Assembly: GCA_963921935.1 (NCBI GenBank)
Contig: OY998179.1
Span: forward strand, 21,759,114-21,823,113
DNA length: 64,000 nucleotides
From: Galeruca laticollis
Taxonomy: Eukaryota > Arthropoda > Insecta > Coleoptera > Chrysomelidae
Direction: 5' to 3'
Part shown: positions 21,914-31,363 of the stretch, one piece after another
How positions within the stretch are numbered: the first letter of the stretch is position 1
Layout of the letters: every line of letters begins with the position of its first letter
The notes under the pieces: model-generated
What the model was told of the DNA's origin: nothing
Seen by the model: the letters and a program-made list of their open reading frames with translations, nothing else
Databases searched by the model: none
Made by a program: the position numbers and the translations under genes

Positions 21914-22882
21914 CTAATAGGAACGTAGGCCCAAGAAGCTTCGAATTTGATGTTTATCAGTTGGAGTTGACCATTCCTGAGCTGCTTTGATTTTAAGAGG
22001 ATCAACAGCGACTCCATCCTTATTCACAACATGACCTAGATAGCTGATTTTCTTTTGAAATAGGTGGTACTTCTTTACGTTTAATGTTAGATTGGCCATC
22101 TGAAGTCTCTTAAGTACTTCTTCGAAATTGGATAGATGTTCTTCAAAACTCTTACCGATTATAATGACGTTATCTAGATATACCAGACATTTTTCCCAAG
22201 AGAAACCCCTGAGAATGGTCTCCATCAGTCGTTCTCAGTTGGCGGGGGCATTACATATACCAAATGGGAGGACCGTAAACCGCTATAAGTCTGATCTGTT
22301 AGTAAAGGCGGTCTTCTCCTTATCTAGTGGATCCATTTCCACTTGCCAGTATCCGCTCTTCAAGTCGTCGATCCTTAGTAAAGGATAACTGTTTATAGTA
22401 ATCAACGCAGAATCGCATTATTCCATCCTTCTTTTTCACTAGTACCACGGGGGAGGTCCAAGGACTACTGGATGGTTCAACTATCCAGTTCTTTTTTGAC
22501 TTGGAGCATCCGCCGGGGAACTTGATTAATATGTTGTACATCGCCAGTATCGATCTTGTGTTTCATCATATACGTCGTTCCGAGTTTTTTTCCAGCATCA
22601 TCGACAGCTTTGTATCGATGGACTGGATTTCTTATTTCATTTCTTCCTCAATTCGACGGGGATGGCCATCAGCTGCTCTATTTTGCCGTTAATATCTTTT
22701 TCCATGGCTGTTGCCTGGTGAACCACGGCTATAACTGGTTCTAGAGTGCCCAATTACATACATTTCTGAAGGGAGACTGAGTGATCGTTCAAGTTTATTA
22801 AGCGCAATGGTACTTCTTGAGTTGATAGAACAAGAGTTATGTCGATGAGTGTTCCTTTTTCCAGAATTAAGTTACCAATCTT

Positions 22883-22885
<3 letters not shown>
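21914..22885 (-). pseudogene. Ty3/gypsy pol fragment (protease linker to RT)
   Basis: Read on the minus strand, the upstream part (22870-22541, in broken frames) has the segment LVLSTQEVPLRLINLNDHSV. It is followed by EPSSSPWTSPVVLVKKKDGI and FCVDYYKQL at 22541-22320. RT resumes at 22225-21914 with CLVYLDNVIIIGKSFEEHLS, the YLDD box appearing as YLDN, and then FQKKISYLGHVVNKDGVAVD and FLGLRSY. A central piece of RT, including the motif-A region, is deleted or shifted. Loss of the second catalytic Asp and several stops make it inactive. No LTRs are seen; the right side is cut by an (AT)n run. Confidence 0.8.

Positions 22886-22886
<1 letters not shown>

Positions 22887-22929
<43 letters not shown>
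22887..22929. repeat. (TA)n microsatellite
   Basis: An uninterrupted TA dinucleotide run bounds the gypsy fragment. Confidence 0.95.
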
Positions 22930-22932
<3 letters not shown>

Positions 22933-23271
22933 ATTGGATTCAATAATTATTTATTATTTATTATTTGAAAAATAATTAAACATGTATACCAACTCTTTCA
23001 AAGGGTAGGGTTCAAGTGCGCCATTCAAATTTACTCTAATTATTGGTTTGTGAAATTAAAATGAACAAAATTATGATTTCAGGAATTTTTTTAAAACATA
23101 GAAATTTACAAACAGAAAATGTGTACAGATATACTAAAAAAAAATAAAACTACTATTACTATTGAACAATTAAAATGTTTTTTCAATAAAGGCCTTTTTT
23201 GAATTTAGAGATCTCTAATATAATATTTTAAAATGGTACCTTTTATTTACTAGGTTTGTATCCACTTCAAA
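22930..23271. promoter_or_regulatory. 3' flank with polyadenylation signal of the CUB/LDLa gene
   Basis: On the minus strand an AATAAA lies at about 23247-23242, roughly 25 nt after the stop codon of the CUB/LDLa frame. This is the expected position for a 3' end signal. The rest is AT-rich and featureless. Confidence 0.45.
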
Positions 23272-23888
23272 CTAATCTTCATTTGGACATTTGATAAGCT
23301 GAGGACAAAGTTCTGAACAGTTTATTTCGTCTTCGCCTTTTGGACAATTAATGATTCCGTCACATTTGTCTTTATACGGGTCGAAACATCTATCTATAGA
23401 AATATTACTGCAAGGGGTAGTTGATGAATTACAAATAGCACACCCCGTGAAATCAGAATGGTCTGTACAAACGAAATCTGCTGTTCTACAAATATTTGTG
23501 GAATTGTAACAACCAGATCAATCCAAACACATAAAAACACTGGCTTATTATATTTTAAAGTTACGGAGAGTTTGTTTCTTGAAGATAGTACAACAGGTTT
23601 GGGTAGTATGTTGTTACTGCACACGTTCAATTGAATATTGTCGAAGTTTCTAATTGACAAGCACGTGGAATTTCTTGAGAAGTTCAATTTTGATATTCTT
23701 AATGTAGTTATTGTATTTTCTGGTGAAGGTATTACCCAATTACATAAACTATTACTGTTTCTGTCAGATGATATATACTGTATGCTTCCTTGTAATTCGA
23801 ACGAGGTCGTTTCTCCACAATAATCCGAAAAGTTTGCGTAAATTAGCACGTTCTTCTTGACGAGATCAATTATAATACCACTTTTCAC
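23272..23888 (-). pseudogene. CUB plus LDLa domain protein, 3' exon(s), one frame break
   Basis: The minus-strand frame from 23888 encodes a CUB-like domain: YCGETTSFELQGSIQYISSD, SLCNWVIPSPENTITTLRIS, then NNILPKPVVLSSRNKLSVTL, with paired Cys and a beta-sandwich hydrophobic pattern. After a one-base frame change near 23509, a second frame continues as a Cys-rich linker and an LDL-receptor class A module. That module shows KDKCDGIINC and PKGEDEINC, which carry the acidic calcium-binding positions, and it ends in CPNED and a stop. CUB/LDLa pairs occur in secreted or membrane receptors and extracellular proteases. The Met at 23888 is probably internal, since no signal peptide is present, so an upstream exon is expected. 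The break may be a real mutation or a base error. This is the best host-gene candidate in the window. Confidence 0.55.
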
Positions 23889-24212
23889 TTTGACATTTTA
23901 AAAACCAACTGACTTTTTTGATTTCCATCATAATCTATCACGTTGCGGGTTGCTATCGAAACTTCTCTATATCGTATGAATTGTATAGATATTGTGTGAT
24001 TAACAACGATTCACTGTTTATATTACCATGAATTTTTAAGCCGTATATGAAACATGAAAATGACATTTTTGTATTAGAAATTAGCATATAGAGATAAAGA
24101 TTTTTATACATATAAATATTAACATAACTTATTTACTATTTATTAAAATTCCTGAAATCCCTTGCATAAAATAACCTAATTACTAACTATATGAAAATTT
24201 AACGCGTTTCTT

Positions 24213-24446
24213 TTAAATTATTTTGAATTTCATTCTAATTTCAACGGATGCTTTTGAAATTACATCATGTACTGCATTATTAATTTTAATCTCTATTGTA
24301 TCTGAATCAGATTCCAATATTTTCGATTCTGATGGTTCAAAGAGTATATCGTCTGTTTCAATATCTTTGGTCAGATTTTCTTCAGTATTATAGTGAGGAT
24401 TTTGTTCACTGTTTTTACTATCAGCATCTATAATTAATTTAGACAT
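24213..24446 (-). CDS. hypothetical acidic 77-aa ORF
   Basis: The start context (AAAAACATGTC) is reasonable for an insect gene. The protein is Asp/Glu/Ser-rich (SESKILESDSDTIEIKINNA) and ends in a short basic segment, KASVEIRMKFKII. It has no membrane segment or recognised domain. It lies on the same strand about 325 bp upstream of the CUB/LDLa frame and could be its 5' exon (a cytoplasmic N terminus) or an independent small gene. No GT donor is evident before its stop, which weakens the exon idea. Confidence 0.35.
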   Translation of the reverse strand: MSKLIIDADSKNSEQNPHYNTEENLTKDIETDDILFEPSESKILESDSDTIEIKINNAVHDVISKASVEIRMKFKII

Positions 24447-24578
24447 GTTTTTTTTACAATTTATAAATATTCGTTAAAATGATGGCTAATAAAGTACAAG
24501 ATTGAAAAAATCAATATGACTTATTTCAGTAATACTGTTAATCCTTATTAAATTGAATAGAACCAAATGAAAGTGCTT

Positions 24579-24580
<2 letters not shown>

Positions 24581-24626
<46 letters not shown>
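24581..24626. repeat. (AT)n microsatellite
   Basis: Uninterrupted AT run. Confidence 0.95.
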
Positions 24627-24628
<2 letters not shown>

Positions 24629-26224
24629 AACCAGATATCATAGATCGTAAGAGAATTAGTACTATTAAAATATGTTGCTAGTATTAAAATATATGAAAAT
24701 AATATAATTTAAGGAAATAAGTAAAAAGGAAACACTTTTCTTAATTTAAACAACATATCAAATAAAGATATATTAAATAATAGCCTATAACAATATAATA
24801 AATAAGGAATTACCTCAATAATAATACAAAATATAGAGATTGCCTAACCAATGTAATGATGTAAATAAAGTTGCCTAAGACGAAGAATAATTTCCATACC
24901 ATAACCAGCTGTTCACCTAAAAAGAAACAATTATATAGTCAAGTCAAGAGAGTATTAGATATAAGTAGTTACATTAGAATACAAATATTATTATAGATAA
25001 TTCATCATAATCATTAATTTAAGAATAAAAAACAAATACAAATATTGAATAGAATAGAATTCAATAGATTTTTATAGATAAACAAATATTGACATATATA
25101 CAAATGATATATGGTAAATAAAATAAACGTTGAATCAATAAATAGAAATTTGTTAAAGTTTATTATAAATAATATAATGCAAAGAGTTTAGACAAATAAC
25201 ATAAGAGAATTTATATTTATAATGAATATGAGTGTAACAATGATATACTATCAATAACAATATTGGATGTTGTACCATTTAAATGTATCTATGTATAACC
25301 AATTTTAATTTAGTTGTATGATGAAAAAACTCATAGGAACTCTATAAATGAACTAATTATGTAAAAGAGTGTATGTATGAAATTTTTTAATAAGTGATAG
25401 AAGTTTCAATTATCTGATTGCAAAAGACAATATCTTATTGGTTATAAAATATGACAGAACAAATTGTGAATCAATAAATAAACTTTGAAATAGTGACCTG
25501 AAAAAGAACAAAAGACTGTTTGTTGAAAAAAGTAGAGAATCGAGGGGACGCTTAAATAAGAAGGGAAGCTGGTGTCAAGAAGCGAGGAGTGTGTGTGATG
25601 GTGTTCCTGAAATTTCAAGAAATTCCCGGTTTAACACATTTAAACCTATAAAGTACTATTAAATACAATCTTAGTAATACTCACAGTCAATTGTATCAAG
25701 TTTTTTGGCAAGAATTTACGAAATTTTCATCAATTTTGGTTTTTTGGAACTTCAGCGGAGTGTTCCTGTGATCCAGAGACTTTCATCCCAATTCAAGAGC
25801 AACAGGTCAGTGTTTTTAAATCATTATTGGCCAATAATCAGTGTAAAAACTCAAAATACTCAATTAAGTACTTAATTTCATAAATTGATAAACTTTTGCA
25901 AATATGATCGATCTGAAAAAGAAAGAAACAGACGTTGTATAGTGAATTCATTGCATAAATCGTTAAATTTAACAAAAGGCCGAATTTTCAATAAATTAAA
26001 ATATGTACTTACGCCATCTTGTAATCGCATAAATCTGGTGATTGAAATTTCATAATGTAATAACTATTTCCATCTGTATATAATTTCTATTTTTCTATCT
26101 ATGTATATAACAATTTTCTTTCCACAGCAATTTGTATCATATATAACTATGATTTATATATAAATTCTTTTATGTGTTTAAACCATTCACTTGTTTGCAT
26201 CTTCAACAAACTTTGTATAATATG
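24627..26224. other. AT-rich non-coding DNA
   Basis: No coding frame was seen. 25540-25640 is locally purine-rich and less AT-biased but has no open frame of note. The last bases precede the hAT target duplication. Confidence 0.55.
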
Positions 26225-26274
26225 AATAGATGCAGTGTTGCCAACAGGACTAATATAAAATATGCTAACCTGAA

Positions 26275-26640
26275 GTCAAAATTTTGCCAAAATTATGCCA
26301 AGGGCTTTATAATTATGCTAAAAAATTATGCTAACATTTTTTAATGTCAAATAAAAGGTCATTTAATTTTAAATGTTTATTAATGAACAAAAATAACAAA
26401 ATATTCAGACTTATTTTATGTTTTAATCGATTAATCGGTTAAGTCATCACATAAAATGTCAAAATTTTGCCAAAATTATGCTAACGGCTTTATAATTATG
26501 CTAAAAAATTATGCCAACATTTTTTTATGTCAAATAAAACGTCATTTAATTTTAAATGTTTATTAAATGAACAAAAATAACAAAGTATTCAGACTTATTT
26601 TATGTTTTAATCGATTAATCGGTTATGTTATCAAATAAAA
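26275..26640. repeat. 183-bp tandem duplication at the hAT 3' end
   Basis: The block beginning GTCAAAATTTTGCCAAAATT at 26275 starts again at 26458 and continues with only scattered differences (the Lys/Ile-poor AT stretch, then TTAATCGATTAATCGGTTA). The inner copy contains the transposase stop codon and its last few codons. The duplication doubles the number of subterminal ATGCTAA/ATGCCAA motifs on this side. Confidence 0.85.
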
Positions 26641-28668
26641 TGTTGATTCTATTAATCGATTATCGAATAAAATATTAATATCTTGGTCTACATCGGCACT
26701 ATCGGCAGCCGATGTGGATGTAGATGTAGAAGCCATATTGCCAAGCCCATAACTCTCATTGGTTCCAATAGAGCGCAGTACGTTATCCGGAACTGTATAA
26801 GAATAGCAGCATTTCCCTACCCTCTTTAGGCCGAATCTAATGTATAAAACGGCATTTAAAGTTTTTACCGACAAACGGTTGCGGAGCATAGTTTTGACCA
26901 CATTCATTTGGCTGAAAACACGTTCAATTTCCGCGTTGGAATGTGGTAGAGATAATAATGATATTGCTAACTGAGATAAATCTGCGAAAGGGTTATTATC
27001 AGCTGCATCTTTATAATCCATTACTTCATTCCAGAATTCTATAGTGGAAGATGTGCGTTCCCATTTAATGTGCACTATGTTTCTCCATTGAGACACGAGC
27101 CTATCTATTGTAGATGCATCCTCTCGAAATTCTTGGGCAATATCAACTAGGGAAGGTTTGACTACTTTTAAAGTTTCTTCTACCGAAAATATGGATACTT
27201 TCTCAAGTAAATTAAAATTAATTGGTAATCTGGAACGCAGTTCTGTTACAAGTTTTAGTGTGAAATTCATGCAACGTTGCCGTAAATTATTTTCCACTTC
27301 AGGTTGAAGGTGGTACTCCTGTAATTTTTTTTCAAAAGCAAATCCCATGTACGGTTTAGGATCCAAATAACTTTCTATATTTTGGGTAAAAATATCGACT
27401 CTCGCAGTTGGGTTCAAGATACGCCGACTGGTAGACTGAACTAAGGCACACAAATCTTTATAAAGTTTTGTTGGATCAACGTTGTTGCTTTCAAACAGCT
27501 TGTTCACAGCTTGAACTTCCTCTAAGATAGGTTTTAAATACAATAAATATAAATGATTTACAGGATCATTATACATGTTGTATAATGTTTCTGCCATATA
27601 GCAGTGGTTTTCACGCCTGGCAACTTCAAATAGGAGTTTCAATTCCACCCATTGCTCTAGAATGCGGTTGACTGCTGGTTCAATTGATATCCATCGGGTG
27701 TTGCACATCTGTGGAATTAACAATGGTTCGGAACCACAGTTAATTGTTTGATAGATACTTTTGTATTGTAGTCGACGGTTTGAAGAATGACTAAACCAAT
27801 TGTAGGTTTCTCTTATAAGAAATTCAACATTACGTGGTAGAGTTTCTTCTGAGGCATGCGATAAAGCCAACTGTAATGAATGGCAAACGCAGCGGACTAA
27901 AACCAAATTATCATTACCAGTTGCGTTTTTTAATAAAGCATGTACTCCGTTGTTAATCCCTGTCATCACCGTAGCATTATCGGTGCCAATACCGATCAAT
28001 TTTTTTATGTCAATGTTCAGAAATAATAATAATTTTTTAATACCGTTGACGATGCTGTTTGCAGTACCATCTTCGAGCTCGACTAACCCCAAGAAGGTAG
28101 ATATTACACTTTTTAAAGATCGACTAAAATACCTTATAGATACTCCCAACATTTTACTTACTGAAATATCTGTGGACTCATCGAGCAAAAGACTGTACTG
28201 TTGGTCTCTCAAATCCAACACAATTTCTTTGATAAAATGAGGCGCCAAAACATTTTTTATTATATTTGTGCATTTGGTACGATGGAGTCGCAAGTCTCCA
28301 CTTTTGCTATCATCGAATCGGTGTTTGCATAATTCTGATAAATGATCGACAGCCATAATGGAACAATGTGCGCACACGAACATAGCTAGTGAAGATTCTG
28401 CTCTCTGTGTATTTAGATGTTTTTTTACTTTGGGAAAATTAATTGTTCTTTGACTTGTCATTGGTTCGATAGCTTTTTTATGCTTTGCTGACAAAATATG
28501 TAATTTTAAGCAATGGATTTTTGCGATCATTTCGCATTTACAGTACTTACAATAGACCTTCGTTGCATCATTTCCAACAGGCTGTAACCAGTCCTTGAAC
28601 TCGGTCATTTGCTCCCACTCGGACCGGTAATGCTGAGTGTATTTAGGCGGCATATTAACGACTATCAA
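26623..28668 (-). CDS. hAT transposase (681 aa), intact
   Basis: This is a DNA-cutting and strand-transfer enzyme of the hAT superfamily. The N terminus has a BED-like zinc finger with C40-x2-C43 and H57/H63 as likely ligands, preceded by an aromatic WLQP segment. The RNase H-like core shows SLLLDESTD (first Asp, about residue 163), GIGTDNATVMTG (second Asp, about 229) and the RCVCHSLQLA C-x2-H motif. An alpha-helical insertion follows. The C-terminal dimerisation region carries SLPHSNAEIERVFSQMN (about residues 570-585) and LNAVLYIRF. The length is usual for the family. MPPKYTQHYRSEW, five codons in, is the alternative and perhaps likelier start. No stop or frameshift interrupts it. The 5' leader between about 28670 and 29130 presumably holds the promoter. 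It is the only ORF of the element. Confidence 0.92.
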   Translation of the reverse strand: MIVVNMPPKYTQHYRSEWEQMTEFKDWLQPVGNDATKVYCKYCKCEMIAKIHCLKLHILSAKHKKAIEPMTSQRTINFPKVKKHLNTQRAESSLAMFVCAHCSIMAVDHLSELCKHRFDDSKSGDLRLHRTKCTNIIKNVLAPHFIKEIVLDLRDQQYSLLLDESTDISVSKMLGVSIRYFSRSLKSVISTFLGLVELEDGTANSIVNGIKKLLLFLNIDIKKLIGIGTDNATVMTGINNGVHALLKNATGNDNLVLVRCVCHSLQLALSHASEETLPRNVEFLIRETYNWFSHSSNRRLQYKSIYQTINCGSEPLLIPQMCNTRWISIEPAVNRILEQWVELKLLFEVARRENHCYMAETLYNMYNDPVNHLYLLYLKPILEEVQAVNKLFESNNVDPTKLYKDLCALVQSTSRRILNPTARVDIFTQNIESYLDPKPYMGFAFEKKLQEYHLQPEVENNLRQRCMNFTLKLVTELRSRLPINFNLLEKVSIFSVEETLKVVKPSLVDIAQEFREDASTIDRLVSQWRNIVHIKWERTSSTIEFWNEVMDYKDAADNNPFADLSQLAISLLSLPHSNAEIERVFSQMNVVKTMLRNRLSVKTLNAVLYIRFGLKRVGKCCYSYTVPDNVLRSIGTNESYGLGNMASTSTSTSAADSADVDQDINILFDNRLIESTFYLIT

Positions 28669-29252
28669 ACAATTAACTCACTTAAAACTTAAAACTGTAC
28701 TGTATAAACTGTAACAACTTTCATTTATTTACAATAACAGTAAATACAATCACGTGTACCGTACTGTCCCGATCTCCTGGTTTTAATCGAAGCTCCGTCA
28801 CCCACCAAAAATATCCTATTTACTATTTAAAACTAAAACTAAAAGCTCGCTCTGATTTCCGATCCGATTGATATTGATTATTGTAAATTGTAGCTGGGCG
28901 ATCGAGGTTGGCTCGTTGGCTGTACTGACTCACTGACTGTCTGTGTGTTTATTATTTGCTGTTGTTGGGGTGTTGGGGAATCCCCGGCCGCCCGAAATGC
29001 GCCAGGCCAGAGAGATAACACTTTCTAGAGCGTTCTAAATAACAAAATAAATAACACAAGAAAATAAAAATAATATTAAAAAATAATTGTTAAGTACGCT
29101 TAACGGTTAGCAAAACGGATCCTTTGTTTAAACTTTTATTTTTTATGCTAAAAAATATGCTATATGCTAAACAACAAATAAATTTGCCAACCAACATAAA
29201 AATATGCCAAATCTAGCATAAAATATGCTAAATTGGCAACACTGAATAGATG

Positions 29253-29649
29253 CTTCTTACGTATCAGAATTATTCGTTTTATGTTAAAGCGCATGACTAG
29301 TTTTTCACGCATGCGCATTGATGAAATTATTAAAATAAATAAGTAGATACAATATAACCATTGGCGTCGCATATTATTTTTATCAAATATAAAATATTGC
29401 ATTGAAAATTAAATCTATTTCAAATAATGTGTTTTCTTTTTATTTAAACAATTACAACAATATAATAAGCCAGGACTCAAAGAGAAAAAGGATTTCATGC
29501 TCCCGAACAATCAAATTAAAATAAATTACCAAACAAATATTAATAACAAACTGAGCTAGCCAAACTAAACAAAAAATTCTAAATAATAAACATCTACATT
29601 TGAATTGCATAATAAAAGTAAGTAAATAATTCAAAATATATTAATAATA

Positions 29650-29698
<49 letters not shown>

Positions 29699-29909
29699 AG
29701 TACCGAATATATTAGTGGGTATTGCACGCAAATAGAAGAAGGGGCTACTGAAAAAACTGGTAACCGCAGACATGCATGTTTCTGGCTCATTAGCCGTCAT
29801 CGGTACGGTACAACCAAGAAAAGATGTGAAACATGGGAGCAAAGTTGGTGAATGAAACATGAGAAAATATAACAGAATTCAGCAGGATAGTCAAACACAA
29901 CATTTGCGT

Positions 29910-29957
<48 letters not shown>
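29253..29957. other. AT-rich DNA with two (AT)n runs and a hammerhead-like relic
   Basis: (AT)n tracts occupy about 29647-29696 and 29917-29957; the second is the target of the LTR element. On the minus strand, about 29810-29768 reads GATGAC, then GGCT-AATG-AGCC, then GAAAC and ATGCATGTC. This matches the order of a hammerhead ribozyme (core, stem II, GAAA, short palindromic stem III, GUC site) with one core position changed. Nothing else was recognised. Confidence 0.45.
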
Positions 29958-29961
<4 letters not shown>

Positions 29962-30329
29962 ATATACGAAAAAACGCTTATGTTTAAGTAATGTTACGCA
30001 ATGTCAAACATCAATTTACGATTTCCGTATTTTCATGAGAACGATGCTACGTTGCGTTTTTATAAAATAAACACATTAAGTAACACAAATATTATGTTAC
30101 AGAAAAATAATTATTTCTGCACTTTCATGGGAGCGACGCTACATCGAATTCTCCATGAAAATAAACGCTGACGTTGATTTAACAAATTCTATAAATTCTT
30201 TGACTTTATGTAAAATAGTTAGTTACAATTATAATTTCAACCTATTACTTCTTTTTTATATAACATAAAACTGTGTAACTCAATAAAAATTGTTTTTAAA
30301 AAGTTTAACGTGAATTTGTGAATATAACA
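29958..30329 (+). repeat. 5' LTR of the errantivirus-type element
   Basis: 372 bp with TG...CA ends. It contains AATAAA-type signals near its right end and is identical to the 3' LTR except at four positions (two adjacent near base 57, one near 126, one near 155). Confidence 0.9.
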
Positions 30330-30330
30330 G

Positions 30331-30350
30331 TGGCGCAGTCAGTAGGATTC
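30331..30350 (+). promoter_or_regulatory. primer binding site, tRNA-Ser type
   Basis: TGGCGCAGTCAGTAGGATTC begins one base after the LTR. It resembles the tRNA-Ser primer site described for the 17.6/297 group of insect retroelements. Confidence 0.65.
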
Positions 30351-30666
30351 CTAAACACATTTAGAACAAGGATTGCCTAACTAAGTGTGGTGGTTCCTAA
30401 ACCTTTAAGGAATTTTCAAGTACCAGCTCCAGATCTTCAAGAAGCAGACGGTCTCTCCGGCACCAGGAACACGCAAACTGCTAACCAGGTGTAGCAAAGC
30501 TCACGGATAAGGATTTCAGCTGCCAAGGAAGGAATGAAAATATTTACGTAAGAATCATCTCGTTTTATTTTTATTTAATATTTTGCCATTTATTTTTTAT
30601 TTTTACCAAGTTCTATTGTCATAATTTACTTTTATTTTGAATACAATCATTTTAATATAAAGCAAA

Positions 30667-31077
30667 ATGCCTGAAACACGTAGTGCAACAAACGCTAATG
30701 CCAATGCTAATACTCCAGTTGCTCAAACCGATCAAGCGTCAAATCTAGAACCTTACACATTATCCGAAATATTTTCAATAATTCCGGAATATGAACTCAT
30801 AAACAAACCGTTTGTTGAGAAAAATATTTCGTGGTTCACATATACTACGATCTCACTCATCGTTGCCTTGATCGTCCTCTACACCTGTTATAAGTGTAGA
30901 AATATTGAATTTAACAAATCGCCAGGAAAGCCTGTTCCGGACCAACCGAATGATGTTTTTATCAAAATTCATAACATTCTGCCAAAAAGAAGACCCAAAC
31001 TTGACACTGAAGCCTCTGAGGAAGTGGAAATCGAAAATTGGTTTACTTTTATTTTGAATACAATCATTTTAATATAA
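30667..31077 (+). pseudogene. gag-start/env-tail chimeric ORF, 5' copy
   Basis: The first 42 codons equal the start of gag (MPETRSATNANANANTPVAQ ... SIIPEY). They are fused in frame to the C-terminal part of env: a membrane-spanning segment (ISWFTYTTISLIVALIVLYT, about residues 55-74) and a basic cytoplasmic tail ending EVEIEN. The frame then runs 10 codons into re-joined leader sequence before stopping. Gag and env share ATGA at the junction and there is no GT/AG boundary, which points to a deletion or template jump rather than splicing. If translated, it would be a small single-pass membrane protein of 136 residues. It lies ahead of the main gag start and would compete with it for ribosomes. 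Confidence 0.7.
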
Positions 31078-31083
31078 AGCAAA

Positions 31084-31308
31084 ATGCCTGAAACACGTAG
31101 TGCAACAAACGCTAATGCCAATGCTAATACTCCAGTTGCTCAAACCGATCAAGCGTCAAATCTAGAACCTTACACATTATCCGAAATATTTTCAATAATT
31201 CCGGAATATGACGGTAATCAAATTTTCTTAAATACTTTTATAAATGCTTGTAAAACAGCTTACAGAATGGCCGGCAACGACCAAAAAGTACTTTTAACTC
31301 CATATTAA
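31084..31308 (+). pseudogene. gag, N-terminal part, frame broken
   Basis: The frame starts with the same MPETRSATNANANANTPVAQ as the chimera but continues through the genuine gag sequence (DGNQIFLNTFINACKTAYRM). It ends early at codon 74, where a one-base frame change occurs. The rest of gag continues in the next frame, starting as GRAAKLVNSRD near 31325. The GTAATC immediately downstream of the EYD codons would fit a splice donor for env mRNA. Because of the break, no full capsid polyprotein can be made. Confidence 0.75.
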
Positions 31309-31363
31309 AAACAAACTTAAAGGAAGAGCCGCTAAATTAGTTAATTCACGCGACCCTTCAAAT

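Larger units (their letters stand above)
26233..29244 (-). mobile_element. complete hAT transposon (3012 bp)
   Basis: The ends are inverted repeats CAGTGTTGCCAA and TTGGCAACACTG. They are flanked by a perfect 8-bp duplication, AATAGATG, at 26225-26232 and 29245-29252, which is the hAT signature. Both subterminal regions are crowded with ATGCTAA and ATGCCAA/TTGCCAA motifs in both orientations, likely transposase-binding sites. A single long minus-strand transposase frame lies inside. With intact ends, duplication and ORF, this copy is a candidate for an active or very recently active element. Confidence 0.92.

Noticed and set aside
27950..28240. 96-codon plus-strand ORF
   Set aside because: It is antisense to the intact hAT transposase.
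29594..29860. 88-codon minus-strand ORF beside the (AT)n run
   Set aside because: It has no family features, ends in microsatellite translation, and overlaps the hammerhead-like motif, which explains its conserved look better.
30667..31077. The gag-env chimera as a retrotransposed spliced env RNA
   Set aside because: The junction lies at a shared ATGA, not at a GT donor and AG acceptor, and falls inside env far from the acceptor at 36189.
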